Notes under the pieces: generated by a model
What the model was told of the DNA's origin: nothing
Seen by the model: only the letters and a program-made list of their open reading frames with translations
The model's database searches: none
DNA from: Marinobacter nitratireducens
GTDB lineage: Bacteria; Pseudomonadota; Gammaproteobacteria; Pseudomonadales; Oleiphilaceae
Assembly (NCBI RefSeq): GCF_000708045.1
Contig: NZ_ANIE01000009.1
Span: forward strand, 496,001-560,000
Reading direction: 5' to 3'
DNA length: 64,000 bases
Shown: piece by piece, positions 39,101 through 48,841 of the stretch
Numbering within the stretch: position 1 is the stretch's first letter
Layout of the letters: each line of letters starts with the position of its first letter
Made by a program: the position numbers and the translations under genes

Positions 39101-39229
39101 TCCATCAGCCGGGAACGAGTAAATCACGCTTCCCGGAGACGAGGCATCGTTATTTATCTGTTGCTGATCACCGCCACAGGCGGCCAACAGGATCGCCGGT
39201 ACCAGAGCGAGAGTTTTGTTGTAGTTCAT
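36116..39229 (-). CDS. Large Ig-like domain lipoprotein; candidate AupB-type alkane-uptake partner
   Basis: A 1037-residue predicted lipoprotein: signal LALVPAILLAAC with Cys18 followed by GGD (Asp near +2 is compatible with inner-membrane retention). At least three Big_5/SbsA-like Ig domains are seen, each opening with a phrase of the type FPADGQSTVSPEADIVLRFSDAI (about 39-61), PGDPIVLNFDEPLDPKSLDSAFTLF (about 510) and MPEDRPIVVKFSQSMDLATINN (about 655). The C-terminal third is Ca-binding-like and Asn/Asp rich. It lies 14 bases after a FadL-like gene. Marinobacter AupA-AupB, an outer and an inner membrane protein for alkane uptake, are encoded the same way; equating this gene with aupB is inference. 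Confidence 0.75.
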   Translation of the reverse strand: MNYNKTLALVPAILLAACGGDQQQINNDASSPGSVIYSFPADGQSTVSPEADIVLRFSDAITDEAPESKIQLTNDQGPVAYTLTTTDGGKSLILSPDAPLSLGSDFNISFSEPLDAGSRPIGTPNAVGADGIQFTTRAGFTGIQSLDSLQSGFAVTNMIPSADGFFKPMDFSSFRLTLSQPVHPDWKAMGGSIRLLDSQGSEVASDVYVDGRYLTLDPCIAETRDACGMPGDILTPGETYTLDIGALPSLSGETLDYSAQFSPKDTSPTVILYQETIDSGLLAGTEPQRSVLNGQIINGVSLNSVLQGTTDVSQQTGALYAELAYGPSFPGDEPVPLRVPKGSLLESSSLDVKVNGTVPVLDPATGTIQKTGAIKVTMLTDATGYLYPNPYSDSAEAPRHVKLFMDVSMNTEAPQPNASLSQNLMHVELSGIAIVKEGVLTIDAIGMVEPNLLGQETTDATIAFRIEADTNADVQLDALENRTSDTTGPALVSWMPGPDSAVPGDRDQMQRPGDPIVLNFDEPLDPKSLDSAFTLFQGNTSVDFKTKLDGTVVALNQVGGLVHGVEYTLNISSGLTDLAGNGATQQALTFALPALTDGSEAAPVSPFALTTYPGYPCVTTGQDIAAGQHGTCVDAATNNPVRDQIPVMSMPEDRPIVVKFSQSMDLATINNQSLVVEAIADPSSPGNVGSEAPVAGRIEKNNQQIRFYPDSAWEIGTTYRYTMRSAQNGDCNSGSIICSEEGLPLQTDLLVDPSDIGGPDLSIYFVGAEQQESVFTPLRNLPIRDTNSNYVIDCDAADSTNCLEPFDHEIVNGEILPSANSSKLTVVNGQSSAGAARVGCSPDNGDCPANKFIYQTYGLDTEVIGPATNEAGEVIGVRVLLYPTMLTTTSAQVVVSADLLFGADINSNTGTQILRMTYGEPTADNPMGLVEGRIVEGANGGPVFQTVANLTLDAPNLDGVTSHDLYSKPLTLNLEGPITFFDDGRMQIEQRNTVAEDITVNAVSFGIVPVEIPLRIPAEGTYLNFLSNPIKEIPASQ

Positions 39230-39243
39230 GGCTCAGCCTCCGA

Positions 39244-40578
39244 TCAGAATTTCAGCGTAATGGAACCGCTGAATACATGTACGTCACCGTCAGTAGAGAC
39301 AACCGTACCGTTGTTTGTGGCATCGGGATCGGTGGTGTTAATGGTGAAATCCCGGTCCTGAAGCATCTGATACTGGTAGCCCAAATCCAGTCGAACCGGA
39401 TAAGCGAGGATTCGGGTGCGCTTGTATTCGGCACTCACGCCGAGACCAACAATGTACTTGTCGTTGTCGAAGTAGTTGACGTCCTGGGTCGAGGTGCTTT
39501 TCAGAGCTGTCGGCTGGAATGCGAGACCACCGGTCACAGCAAAGGTATCACCCAGCTTCATCTCACCACCAATACGGGGAATCAGGATGTCGTCGAACTG
39601 GGCTGCCGCCTGATCTTTGATGTCGTCACCGGCAAACTCATCTTCCAGATCTGACCAGTTCTGCTGCTCGAGGGTCAGACCGACCCGCCAGTCGGATGCG
39701 CTGTACTGGACGCCGACGGCATAAACAGTTGGCTGATACGAGTCGTAGGTGGAAATTGCAAACTGGAGTGGGTCGCTGGCCGGGATCAGGCCGGGAATCA
39801 CCGTATTGGCCTGGACGGTCGTGCGTGTGTTGGAGCTGCTCCGGTAGACAACGGCCGTTTCGAAACCGTCAAGGAAGCAATCCGAGTCTGGACAGAGAGT
39901 TTCACCAAGATCAACGCTTGCACTCAGGATAGATCGGATTGAGGGCTTGGCGTTCACCGACAGGCTTTCGTATTGAGTGTTGCCCGCCAGGTCAGTGGTG
40001 GTTGAGAGAGCGGCTTCGGAGTGTAGCGTGATACGGGTGGCAAAACCGGCATCAATACCCCGCCAAAGTGTGGTTGCACCACCAAGGTTCAGAAACAGCG
40101 GCTGACGCTCGTAGGTCAGGAACTGGCCAGAGTTCGAGGTTTCTGAGTTAAAGGCAAGAAGCTCCTTGCCGAGCTTTTCGACACCTGCAACGAAGCCCAG
40201 GTATATAGGGTGTTTGACCCGAGTGAGCGACGACAGATTGGTCTTCATACCGATCAAGACGTTTTGACTCGGGCGGTCAGTGACGATAGATCCTGTCCGA
40301 TCCGCACCCTCAGCTCTCAGTTCATGAGCACCATGGAGAAAGCCACCGGTCAGCTCACCGCGAGGATCTTTGGCAAGATAGGCCGGGTTGTAGTAGGTCG
40401 CTGAAACCTGAGTATTAAACATGGACAGTGCCTGAGCCGAAGCAATATCGGTTGGCAGGAGCCCATAGGTGGTGCCGATGTTGCCCATGTTGGCTGTCGC
40501 CGTTGCGGAGGCGAGGGCGGTTGTGGCGGCAATGCACAGGGAAAGTGACCGAATTGAGAATCGGGAAGTTGAATCCAT
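39244..40578 (-). CDS. FadL-like outer-membrane protein; candidate AupA-type alkane transporter
   Basis: Predicted beta-barrel, 444-aa precursor with signal peptide (SIRSLSLCIAATTALASATATA) and mature start NMGNIGTTYGLLPTDIASAQALSMF. The segment VSATYYNPAYLAKDPRGELTGGFLHG matches the NPA motif of the FadL/OmpP1 superfamily, and strands end with the aromatic SGSITLKF. It lacks the classic FadL GFxL N-terminus of the gene at 12688, so it belongs to another branch. ATG at 40578 has GGAG 8 bases upstream. First gene of a two-gene operon with the Ig-like lipoprotein. An A-rich sequence precedes the ribosome site. Confidence 0.8.
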   Translation of the reverse strand: MDSTSRFSIRSLSLCIAATTALASATATANMGNIGTTYGLLPTDIASAQALSMFNTQVSATYYNPAYLAKDPRGELTGGFLHGAHELRAEGADRTGSIVTDRPSQNVLIGMKTNLSSLTRVKHPIYLGFVAGVEKLGKELLAFNSETSNSGQFLTYERQPLFLNLGGATTLWRGIDAGFATRITLHSEAALSTTTDLAGNTQYESLSVNAKPSIRSILSASVDLGETLCPDSDCFLDGFETAVVYRSSSNTRTTVQANTVIPGLIPASDPLQFAISTYDSYQPTVYAVGVQYSASDWRVGLTLEQQNWSDLEDEFAGDDIKDQAAAQFDDILIPRIGGEMKLGDTFAVTGGLAFQPTALKSTSTQDVNYFDNDKYIVGLGVSAEYKRTRILAYPVRLDLGYQYQMLQDRDFTINTTDPDATNNGTVVSTDGDVHVFSGSITLKF

Positions 40579-40597
40579 GGACTTACTCCAAAAGCTC

Positions 40598-40664
40598 GTT
40601 GTTTTTTTAAGTGCCTTTCCAGGCCCGACTGAACGCGACTGGTACTTTTGTTCTGTTTTTAAGT
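40598..40664 (-). promoter_or_regulatory. A-rich leader motifs, possible Hfq/Crc site, before the FadL-like gene
   Basis: The leader reads TTAAAAAAACAAC (40610-40598), ending 19 bases before the start codon, and TTAAAAACAGAACAAAAG further upstream (about 40662-40645). Both follow CACTTAAAAA-type repeats and fit the AAnAAnAA pattern bound by Hfq with Crc. The rest of the 307-base gap 40579-40885 holds a terminator and no gene. Confidence 0.4.
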
Positions 40665-40831
40665 GTATGCGGCTTGTCTTTTGGGGACTTTGGCTTTCGT
40701 GACACGAATTGATGTCGGTAAAACCACGTATGCTCAATCATGGTCGAAAAACAGGTAGATTGCCTGCTCTTAAAGGGCTGACACTGTTTGATTTTGTTGA
40801 GGAGTGTTGCGATTTTTTACGTCGGGAAACG

Positions 40832-40857
40832 AAAAAGCTCCCCGGGAGGGGAGCTTT
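40832..40857 (-). terminator. Intrinsic terminator of the first PEP-CTERM gene
   Basis: AAAGCTCCCC-TCCC-GGGGAGCTTT on the minus strand, with five T overlapping the lower arm, 28 bases after the stop at 40886. Confidence 0.92.
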
Positions 40858-40885
40858 AGGGTGTAAATAAGTCTGACATGGGGTG

Positions 40886-41479
40886 TCAGGCTTTGGTTGC
40901 GCGCCTTCTGCTGGCAACAAGGCCGGTAATGCCCAGCGCGAGAAGGGCAAGGGTTCCGGGCTCCGGAACAGTTACGGGCGATGATCCCCAGATGGATACG
41001 TGGGAGATGGAACCCCGGACGTTGCTCCAAAAGTCCTCAAGCACGATGGACTCCATGCCGTCCCAGATGTTGCTGATGTCATAAAAATAGTAGCGCGGGT
41101 CGTTGTTGCCATCTTTCACGGCAATGTAGCAGTCCCCACAAACAATGGATGAAGTGCCGAGGATCCATTCCAGTGTGCCGCCATCATTCCCGACTGTGAA
41201 ACCAAAGTCATAGGAACCGCTGAAGCTGCCGGATTCGGTGGGGCTTCCGCCATCCTCTGCTGCGTCTGCTTTGTACAGCAGGTTGCTCGCGTCGTAGGAG
41301 GTGCCGAAAATATTGTTAATGCAGGTGGGCTCGCAATTATCTGGGCCGTAAGGTCCGGAAGCATGATTGCCGTCGGCATCCGCCGTTGACGGCGAGATTA
41401 CAAGCGCATTTGCGGAAGTCGAGAACAGCAAGATGCTGAATACTGCCATTGCCGCCTTTAAAAACATTCCCTTTTTCAT
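40886..41479 (-). CDS. PEP-CTERM sorting-signal protein 1
   Basis: A 197-residue secreted protein: signal peptide (FLKAAMAVFSILLFSTSANA), about 145 residues of Gly/Ser/Asp-rich domain, then the PEP-CTERM signal: VPEPGTLALLALGITGLVA and a final RRR. Proteins with this tail are cut by an exosortase and attached at the outer surface with exopolysaccharide. Four Cys in two pairs (CEPTC, CGDC) may form disulfides. GAGGAG precedes ATG 41479. No exosortase gene is in the window. The domain is of unknown function. Confidence 0.88.
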   Translation of the reverse strand: MKKGMFLKAAMAVFSILLFSTSANALVISPSTADADGNHASGPYGPDNCEPTCINNIFGTSYDASNLLYKADAAEDGGSPTESGSFSGSYDFGFTVGNDGGTLEWILGTSSIVCGDCYIAVKDGNNDPRYYFYDISNIWDGMESIVLEDFWSNVRGSISHVSIWGSSPVTVPEPGTLALLALGITGLVASRRRATKA

Positions 41480-41601
41480 TTTTTGCTCCTCGGGCATAGG
41501 CCCTTTACTTCTACTTCCTGGCATCCTCTCGTTAATCCGGTGACTAAAGTTCAGTCACATGCATCAACGAAGGTGTCGTTTGTCTGTGCTTTAACGATTC
41601 A

Positions 41602-41617
41602 AGCGATAGTCATGCCA
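41602..41617 (-). promoter_or_regulatory. Candidate sigma54 promoter of PEP-CTERM gene 1
   Basis: TGGCATGACTATCGCT on the minus strand has GG and GC 12 bases apart, the exact -24/-12 spacing, and matches the consensus TGGCACG-N4-TTGCW at all but two defined positions. A start near 41591 gives a leader of about 110 bases. Confidence 0.5.
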
Positions 41618-41741
41618 ACTTAAGAAAATCTATAGATTACAACCAAGTGGAAGGGCAGTTGGGTGTGCGGTGTAAGAAAATTCGACACAAGTAGGGCGCC
41701 CTCACTGAAGGGTGAGGGCTTACCCAGTAGAGGAGTCAGGT

Positions 41742-42332
41742 CTATGCGGTTTTTCGGCTCTTTCGCGCTAAACCCAGTCCGATCAATCCGAGGCCGAGCA
41801 GGGCAATGGTGCCGGGCTCGGGTACGGAGACTTCCTTGCTATACAGGGTCAGGTGGGAAAGGCCTCCACCTGTTTTTTTGGTGTTCTGAAGTCCATAAAG
41901 GAAGGTCCAGTCACCCCCTGTCGCTCCACTTTCAAGGGAATAGACAAACCATTCATCCGGAGTGTTCCCGGTGCCGAACTTGAAGCCAATGGCTCCGGCG
42001 GAGAACGAATCCCAGAAGGTGGGGTCGATAGACCATGTGCCTGCGGTCGATACCAGAGGGGTGCCACCGCTCTGGCTGAAACTCATGGAGTACGAACCGG
42101 ACACATCGGTGTAACCGGCGCTCGCTGCGGTTTGGAGGAAATCGTCATTTATCCCGTTGCCGATGTTCCCGAGACCAGATCCAAGGCAGGCCGATACCAG
42201 TGTGTCGTCCACCTGCATGTAGTTGTTGTTTATGTCTGCACCGCACTGAATCGTTCCGCCTAGTGCGATGCCGGAAAAGAGTAGCCCAGCGGTGAGGCTA
42301 CCAATGGCTGTCATGCTTTGACGCTGATTCAT
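41742..42332 (-). CDS. PEP-CTERM sorting-signal protein 2
   Basis: A 196-residue secreted protein with signal peptide (IGSLTAGLLFSGIALGG), a Gly/Ser/Asp-rich middle with GYTDVSGSYSMSFSQSGG and WFVYSLESGATGGDWTFLYGL, and a clear C-terminal sorting tail VPEPGTIALLGLGLIGLGLARK with RKSRKTA. Likely anchored like its neighbour, with which it shares only the signal and the overall layout. It lies 262 bases upstream on the same strand; that gap (41480-41741) holds the candidate sigma54 promoter. Confidence 0.88.
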   Translation of the reverse strand: MNQRQSMTAIGSLTAGLLFSGIALGGTIQCGADINNNYMQVDDTLVSACLGSGLGNIGNGINDDFLQTAASAGYTDVSGSYSMSFSQSGGTPLVSTAGTWSIDPTFWDSFSAGAIGFKFGTGNTPDEWFVYSLESGATGGDWTFLYGLQNTKKTGGGLSHLTLYSKEVSVPEPGTIALLGLGLIGLGLARKSRKTA

Positions 42333-42387
42333 GGCTAATCACTCCTGTACCTGTAGTTTCAGGCTGTGTTGCCTTCATCGGTAGACG

Positions 42388-42403
42388 AGCATATTCCAGA
42401 CCA
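42388..42403 (-). promoter_or_regulatory. Weaker candidate sigma54 promoter of PEP-CTERM gene 2
   Basis: TGGTCTGGAATATGCT has the GG-N10-GC spacing of a -24/-12 promoter and a good -12 half, but a weak -24 half. A start near 42377 would give a leader of 45 bases. Confidence 0.35.
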
Positions 42404-42561
42404 ATTGATAAAATGGATTAAAAAATAAACAGTTGGGGTTTGCTGTTTTGGCAGGGGATAGAGGTGTGTAAACAAAGCCGACAGCCCTACGTCGGGTGGC
42501 TAGGTTACCACTGAGACACATTGAAGCGGCTGGTTTCGGTGGTGTAAAGATGTATCTGAAA

Positions 42562-42638
<77 letters not shown>

Positions 42639-42686
42639 GTGCAGCGTACGCTGTTTTGAAAGGGTGTTCCCGGGTGGGGGAAACAA

Positions 42687-42724
42687 AGCGGGCGCCATTA
42701 TACCGGTGAGGTGAGGCGCCCGCT
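42687..42724 (-). terminator. Hairpin after rpoD with embedded -10 for the tRNA
   Basis: AGCGGGCGCC and GGCGCCCGCT (10 bp) close an 18-base loop; on minus the stem is followed by TTTGTTT. The loop contains GGTATAAT, which could be the -10 of a tRNA promoter followed by a GC-rich discriminator. So one structure may end rpoD transcription and start the tRNA. Confidence 0.55.
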
Positions 42725-42737
42725 AGTATTCGGGAGA

Positions 42738-44591
<1,854 letters not shown>

Positions 44592-44709
44592 AGACACCCT
44601 GTAAACTCGCTTTATAAGGAAAAAAGTTAAACAGCCATTATAGCTGCCGCTCGGTTGCTCTGCCACCGATAGGTTAGATGGTGATCAGGGCTTCAAGTTT
44701 CAAGTGCTG

Positions 44710-46437
44710 TTAGCTCTGGGTTCCACTGCTCAGAGTCTTCAGCTCTTTTCGCTCCTCCGTTGAGAGGTTTGAAAAGTTTCGGAGTAACGCTGCCAGTCGT
44801 TGTTGCCGCGTTGCTTCCTCGTTCGGATTCAGCATTTCCCTGGCTTGAGCCAATGTATTCTCACGTGACGGGATGTGCTCAATGCCATCAAAAAGATGGT
44901 AGAAGCGTTCCCGGGCTCGTCCATCAAGGGCCAGTTTCCGAACCAGTGTTCGCCGGTCGCCGGCTTCCTGACTCAGTATCCAGTTAGCCAATTCTCGGGC
45001 TTGTCCGTACTGTCTCGAACGGGTGGTCAGCTCGCTGATTTCGCTTGCCAGCTCGGGAGCTTCCAGAAGAGCCAGGCAAAGAACGCTGTCTTTGCTGAGC
45101 TTTACGTCGATGCGTTCCTCACTGACCCGGTCCCGACGCTCACCTTTCCAGCTCTTCCATTCTCCTCGCTGCGGTTTCTGCCACTGGCTCCGGCCGCCGC
45201 ACAATCGGAGCATTTCGTGCCACATGGCATCCCGGAGGGTGCTTCTGGGCATTCTGTTGAGCAGAGGCTCTGCTCTCGCTCTGAGCTCACCCCGGTGTTC
45301 AGGAAGTTGAAGGTCGAGACCTTCACTCTGCCTGTCGAACAGGAAGCGTGACAGCGGCGTTGCGCCATCCACTCGTTTCTGAAATGCTTCCGGCCCTTCT
45401 TTGCGAACCAGTGTGTCCGGGTCCTCGCCCTGGGGGAGCATCAGGAACTGCAGGTGCAACCCGTCAGTCATCAGCTCCAGTGCATTCTCCATGGCTCTGT
45501 CGGCAGCGCGAAAGCCTGCCTGGTCGCCATCAAAGCAGAACACGATGTGTCGTACCTGTTTGAGTAGAGCAGTCAGGCTGTCCTGATTAGTTGCAGTGCC
45601 CAGCGTTGCGACGGCGTAATGAATGCCATGTTGAGCCAGTGCGATGACGTCCATGTAGCCTTCGACAACCAGTAGCTTATCGAGTTGCTTGAGCGCCTGC
45701 TTTGCCTCGAACAGGCCATAAATCTCCCGGCTCTTGTGGAAAACATCCGATTCCGGAGAATTTATGTATTTGGCCTTGTCGTCACCCAGTGTTCGGCCGC
45801 CGAAGGCGATCGTTCTGCCGCGGGTATTACGGATCGGGAACATGACCCGGTTGCGGAAGAGATCCCTGGGGCGTCCGTACTTGTCGGATACCGTTTTGGT
45901 CTCAACAAGTGGTGTTTTCAGGTCTTGGCTGGCCGCGTCAAACAACGCCGTGCCGGTGCCCGGGGCGAAGCCGATCCGATACTGGCCGACAATGGCGTCG
46001 TCCAGGCCTCTCTGCTTGAGGTAATCGCGGGCGTAGGAGCCTTGCGGGCCGGACAGCGCTGACTGATAAAACGTGCTGGCAAAATCCAGTGCGTCGGTCA
46101 GCGTCCTGGCCTGCTGGATCTCCTGCTTGGCCGCCCGGTCATAGGGGACTTCCAGTCCTGCTCGTTTGGCCAGGTCCTCCACTGCCTCGGTGAAGCCCAG
46201 TCCATCATATTCCCGGATGAAACTAATGGCATCGCCATGGGCCCCGCAGCCAAAACAGTGATAGAAGCCCTTGTCCGGCCTCACGTTAAAAGACGGTGTC
46301 TTTTCATCGTGGAACGGGCAGCATGCCTTGTAGTTGGCGCCAGCCTTTTTGAGCGTAATGCGCGACCCGATCAGCTCTGCCAGATCAATCCTGTCCAGCA
46401 GATCTTCAACGAAACGTTGAGGGATCAGTCCGCTCAT
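44710..46437 (-). CDS. dnaG: DNA primase
   Basis: Makes RNA primers at the replication fork. N-terminal zinc domain has CPFH and CFGC (Cys40, His43, Cys61, Cys64); the TOPRIM core includes LLVVEGYMDVIALAQHG and FCFDGDQAGFRAADRA; the C-terminal helicase-binding domain (about 430-575) is present, ending ERKELKTLSSGTQS. 575 aa, close to E. coli (581). Between rpsU, with a terminator before it, and rpoD. Confidence 0.97.
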   Translation of the reverse strand: MSGLIPQRFVEDLLDRIDLAELIGSRITLKKAGANYKACCPFHDEKTPSFNVRPDKGFYHCFGCGAHGDAISFIREYDGLGFTEAVEDLAKRAGLEVPYDRAAKQEIQQARTLTDALDFASTFYQSALSGPQGSYARDYLKQRGLDDAIVGQYRIGFAPGTGTALFDAASQDLKTPLVETKTVSDKYGRPRDLFRNRVMFPIRNTRGRTIAFGGRTLGDDKAKYINSPESDVFHKSREIYGLFEAKQALKQLDKLLVVEGYMDVIALAQHGIHYAVATLGTATNQDSLTALLKQVRHIVFCFDGDQAGFRAADRAMENALELMTDGLHLQFLMLPQGEDPDTLVRKEGPEAFQKRVDGATPLSRFLFDRQSEGLDLQLPEHRGELRARAEPLLNRMPRSTLRDAMWHEMLRLCGGRSQWQKPQRGEWKSWKGERRDRVSEERIDVKLSKDSVLCLALLEAPELASEISELTTRSRQYGQARELANWILSQEAGDRRTLVRKLALDGRARERFYHLFDGIEHIPSRENTLAQAREMLNPNEEATRQQRLAALLRNFSNLSTEERKELKTLSSGTQS

Positions 46438-46482
46438 GGATACTCCAGGTCAACCGGGCTTTATCAGACTTCGGCCATAGCC

Positions 46483-46517
46483 AAAAATGCCGCCGAAGCC
46501 AGGCCTCGGCGGCATTT
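46483..46517 (-). terminator. Attenuating terminator between rpsU and dnaG
   Basis: On minus AAATGCCGCCGA and TCGGCGGCATTT form a perfect 12-bp stem followed by T5 (to 46483). The E. coli rpsU-dnaG-rpoD operon has a terminator at the same place, letting most transcripts stop after rpsU so that primase is made at low level. Confidence 0.9.
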
Positions 46518-46589
46518 GTGAATCGCTCTGTGCGGCCTGTGGCTGAACAGGCGATCAATACTTCGCAGTCAAGCGGCGTCAGCTGTAAC

Positions 46590-46805
46590 TTAGTACAGAC
46601 GCTCGAACTTGCGCTGTTCCCGCTGAAGCTTCTTGAGATGACGCTTAACGGCAGCGGCTGCTTTGCGCTTGCGAACGGCTGTCGGCTTCTCGTAGTGCTC
46701 ACGACGACGCACTTCGGACAGTACACCTGCTTTTTCGCAGGAACGCTTGAAGCGACGCAGGGCTACGTCAAACGGTTCATTCTCTTTCACTTTAACAGCT
46801 GGCAT
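46590..46805 (-). CDS. rpsU: 30S ribosomal protein S21
   Basis: 71 residues, [27 protein letters not shown], basic C-terminus ending [13 protein letters not shown]; this is the full-length S21, needed for initiation on many messages. First gene of the macromolecular synthesis operon; divergent from tsaD with 236 bases between. Confidence 0.97.
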   Translation of the reverse strand: MPAVKVKENEPFDVALRRFKRSCEKAGVLSEVRRREHYEKPTAVRKRKAAAAVKRHLKKLQREQRKFERLY

Positions 46806-46922
46806 TCGAAAATCACCTACCTGATAGATTCGGTTTCAATTTGGTCCGTCTGGAATGGCCAGATCGGCTCGATCCCTGGTCAGATTGGCTAAAACTCGAC
46901 CAGTGCATATTTTAGGGCGGCA

Positions 46923-46952
46923 ATAATAGCGCCTGGGCTGCTGCAAGGTCAA
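46923..46952 (-). promoter_or_regulatory. Putative sigma70 promoter of rpsU-dnaG-rpoD
   Basis: TTGACC (46952-46947), an 18-base spacer, TATTAT (46928-46923), about 110 bases before the rpsU start. Good matches to both hexamers; the GC-rich bases right after -10 resemble a stringently controlled discriminator. Confidence 0.5.
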
Positions 46953-47041
46953 TGTTTGTTCGATGAATCTGCCAGCGGATTTCGGGTTTCTGCTAAAATG
47001 GCGGCTTTTCTCACCAGGCCAGTTGGGGCGGCGAAGATATT

Positions 47042-48097
47042 ATGTTGGTACTCGGGATCGAAACCTCTTGCGATGAAACCGGTGTGGCGCTGTTTGACAG
47101 TGAGGCGGGGCTGTTATCCCACGCTCTGTTCAGTCAGATCGATATGCATGCGGATTATGGTGGCGTTGTTCCGGAGCTGGCGTCGCGGGACCACGTGCGT
47201 AAATTGCTGCCCCTGTGTGATCAGGTGTTGTCGGATGCGGGCAAAGAACGGGCGCACATCGAAGGTATCGCGTACACGGCAGGCCCGGGGCTTGTCGGTG
47301 CTCTGATGGTCGGCGGGTCGGTGGCCCATGCTCTCGGGTATGCTCTGGGCGTGCCGGTGCTCGGGGTACATCACATGGAAGGTCACCTTCTGGCCCCTAT
47401 GCTGGAGGACGCACCGCCCGCGTTTCCGTTTGTCGCCTTGCTGGTCTCTGGCGGGCATACCCAGTTGGTTCGAGTCAACGGAATCGGTGAGTATGAAATG
47501 CTCGGTGAATCCGTGGATGATGCAGCGGGAGAGGCATTTGATAAAACGGCCAAGATGCTTGGGTTGGATTACCCCGGCGGGCCGCGGGTCGCCGCGCTGG
47601 CGGAGAAGGGAACGCCAGACAGGTACCGCTTCCCAAGACCTATGACAGATCGGCCGGGGTTGGACTTTAGCTTCAGTGGTTTGAAGACCTTTACCTTGAA
47701 TACCGTGAATGCTGCCAAAGACGCCGGTGAATTCGATGATCAGGTTCGTGCGGACATTGCTCTGGCCTTTGAATCGGCAGTTGTCGATACCCTGACCATC
47801 AAATGCCGTCGGGCGCTTGAGCAGGCTGAGTGCAAGCGTCTGGTCATTGCCGGTGGTGTAAGTGCTAACAAGCGTCTGCGGGCGGGTCTGGAGAAGATGG
47901 CTGCCAAGCTCAATGCGGAGGTATTCTACGCCCGGCCTGAATTCTGCACCGACAATGGCGCCATGATTGCCTACGCGGGGGCTCAGCGCCTGGTTGCCGG
48001 GCAGCGGGATGGAGATCGGATCGTGGCGGTGCCGCGTTGGCCGATGAATACGCTGCCTGCGGTATCCGAGCCGCGCCAAAATGGGTTGGCGGACTGA
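47042..48097 (+). CDS. tsaD: tRNA N6-threonylcarbamoyladenosine transferase TsaD
   Basis: Transfers threonylcarbamoyl to A37 of ANN-decoding tRNAs, with TsaB and TsaE. N-terminus [19 protein letters not shown], metal ligands His111 and His115 in [14 protein letters not shown]-site SGGHTQLV and [16 protein letters not shown] segments are intact in 351 aa. Co-regulation with rpsU through the divergent promoter region is conserved in many bacteria. Confidence 0.97.
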   Translation: MLVLGIETSCDETGVALFDSEAGLLSHALFSQIDMHADYGGVVPELASRDHVRKLLPLCDQVLSDAGKERAHIEGIAYTAGPGLVGALMVGGSVAHALGYALGVPVLGVHHMEGHLLAPMLEDAPPAFPFVALLVSGGHTQLVRVNGIGEYEMLGESVDDAAGEAFDKTAKMLGLDYPGGPRVAALAEKGTPDRYRFPRPMTDRPGLDFSFSGLKTFTLNTVNAAKDAGEFDDQVRADIALAFESAVVDTLTIKCRRALEQAECKRLVIAGGVSANKRLRAGLEKMAAKLNAEVFYARPEFCTDNGAMIAYAGAQRLVAGQRDGDRIVAVPRWPMNTLPAVSEPRQNGLAD

Positions 48098-48105
48098 CCT
48101 CTGGG

Positions 48106-48699
48106 TTAGAGTCCGGCTTCCCGGCCCTGGGCCAGCCGGATCAGGTTATTGCGATGTCGAACGACAATCAGAAGGGCCAGAAGCCCAAACAGTGGCAGCG
48201 TGTTCGGCTCAATAAAGGCGCTGATTAACGGCCCACAAACAATGGCGATCAGGGAGGCCACTGCTGAAATCCGCCAACGCCACATGGCCGCCAGCCAGAT
48301 GGTTGCCATGAGCAACGTTGTTACCGGGGCGAGTGCGAGTCCCGCGCCAAGGGCGGTGGCCACACCCTTACCACCCTTGAAGCGATAGAATACCGGAATC
48401 ATGTGTCCGGTCACGGCAAACAGTGCCACGATGGCCTGCACCATCACCGAAAGTCCTGCTGAATGGGCAAGCCAGACCGGCAGGCCACCTTTCGCCGCAT
48501 CCAGTATCAGAGTGGCCGCAGCTGGAGCCCAGCCACCGGTTCGGTAGACGTTTGTGGCACCTGGGTTGCCAGAGCCCTGCGCTCTGGGATCGGGGAGCTT
48601 CCACAATCGACTGACCGGCAATGCAAACAGAACCGAGCCGGCAAGATAGGCGGCGGTGCAGAGCAAAACGGTAATGATTGGATCGCCGGGTTGTGTCAT
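48106..48699 (-). CDS. plsY: Glycerol-3-phosphate acyltransferase PlsY
   Basis: Inner-membrane enzyme that acylates glycerol-3-phosphate using acyl-phosphate, the first step of phospholipid synthesis. 197 aa with five hydrophobic segments and the three PlsY cytoplasmic motifs: GSGNPGATNVYRTGG, GHMIPVFYRFKGGKGVAT and the last near residue 175. Converges on tsaD with 8 bases between stops, and is divergent from folB. Confidence 0.95.
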   Translation of the reverse strand: MTQPGDPIITVLLCTAAYLAGSVLFALPVSRLWKLPDPRAQGSGNPGATNVYRTGGWAPAAATLILDAAKGGLPVWLAHSAGLSVMVQAIVALFAVTGHMIPVFYRFKGGKGVATALGAGLALAPVTTLLMATIWLAAMWRWRISAVASLIAIVCGPLISAFIEPNTLPLFGLLALLIVVRHRNNLIRLAQGREAGL

Positions 48700-48841
48700 A
48701 AGCAGGTTCGCGGGCGGAGACGTCCCAGTGGATTATGTGAGAAAATGCCAGCCTCGAAACCACTGGCCAGCCTTGTTTGTACATTATCCGCTGGTTGTGC
48801 GTTATTCAATCAGCAAAGAGTTTAATGCCCTGGAGTTTTCT

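Noticed and set aside
41698..41719. GCCCTCAC/GTGAGGGC hairpin after PEP-CTERM gene 2
   Set aside because: An 8-bp stem is there, but no T-run follows on minus, so I could not support it as a terminator.
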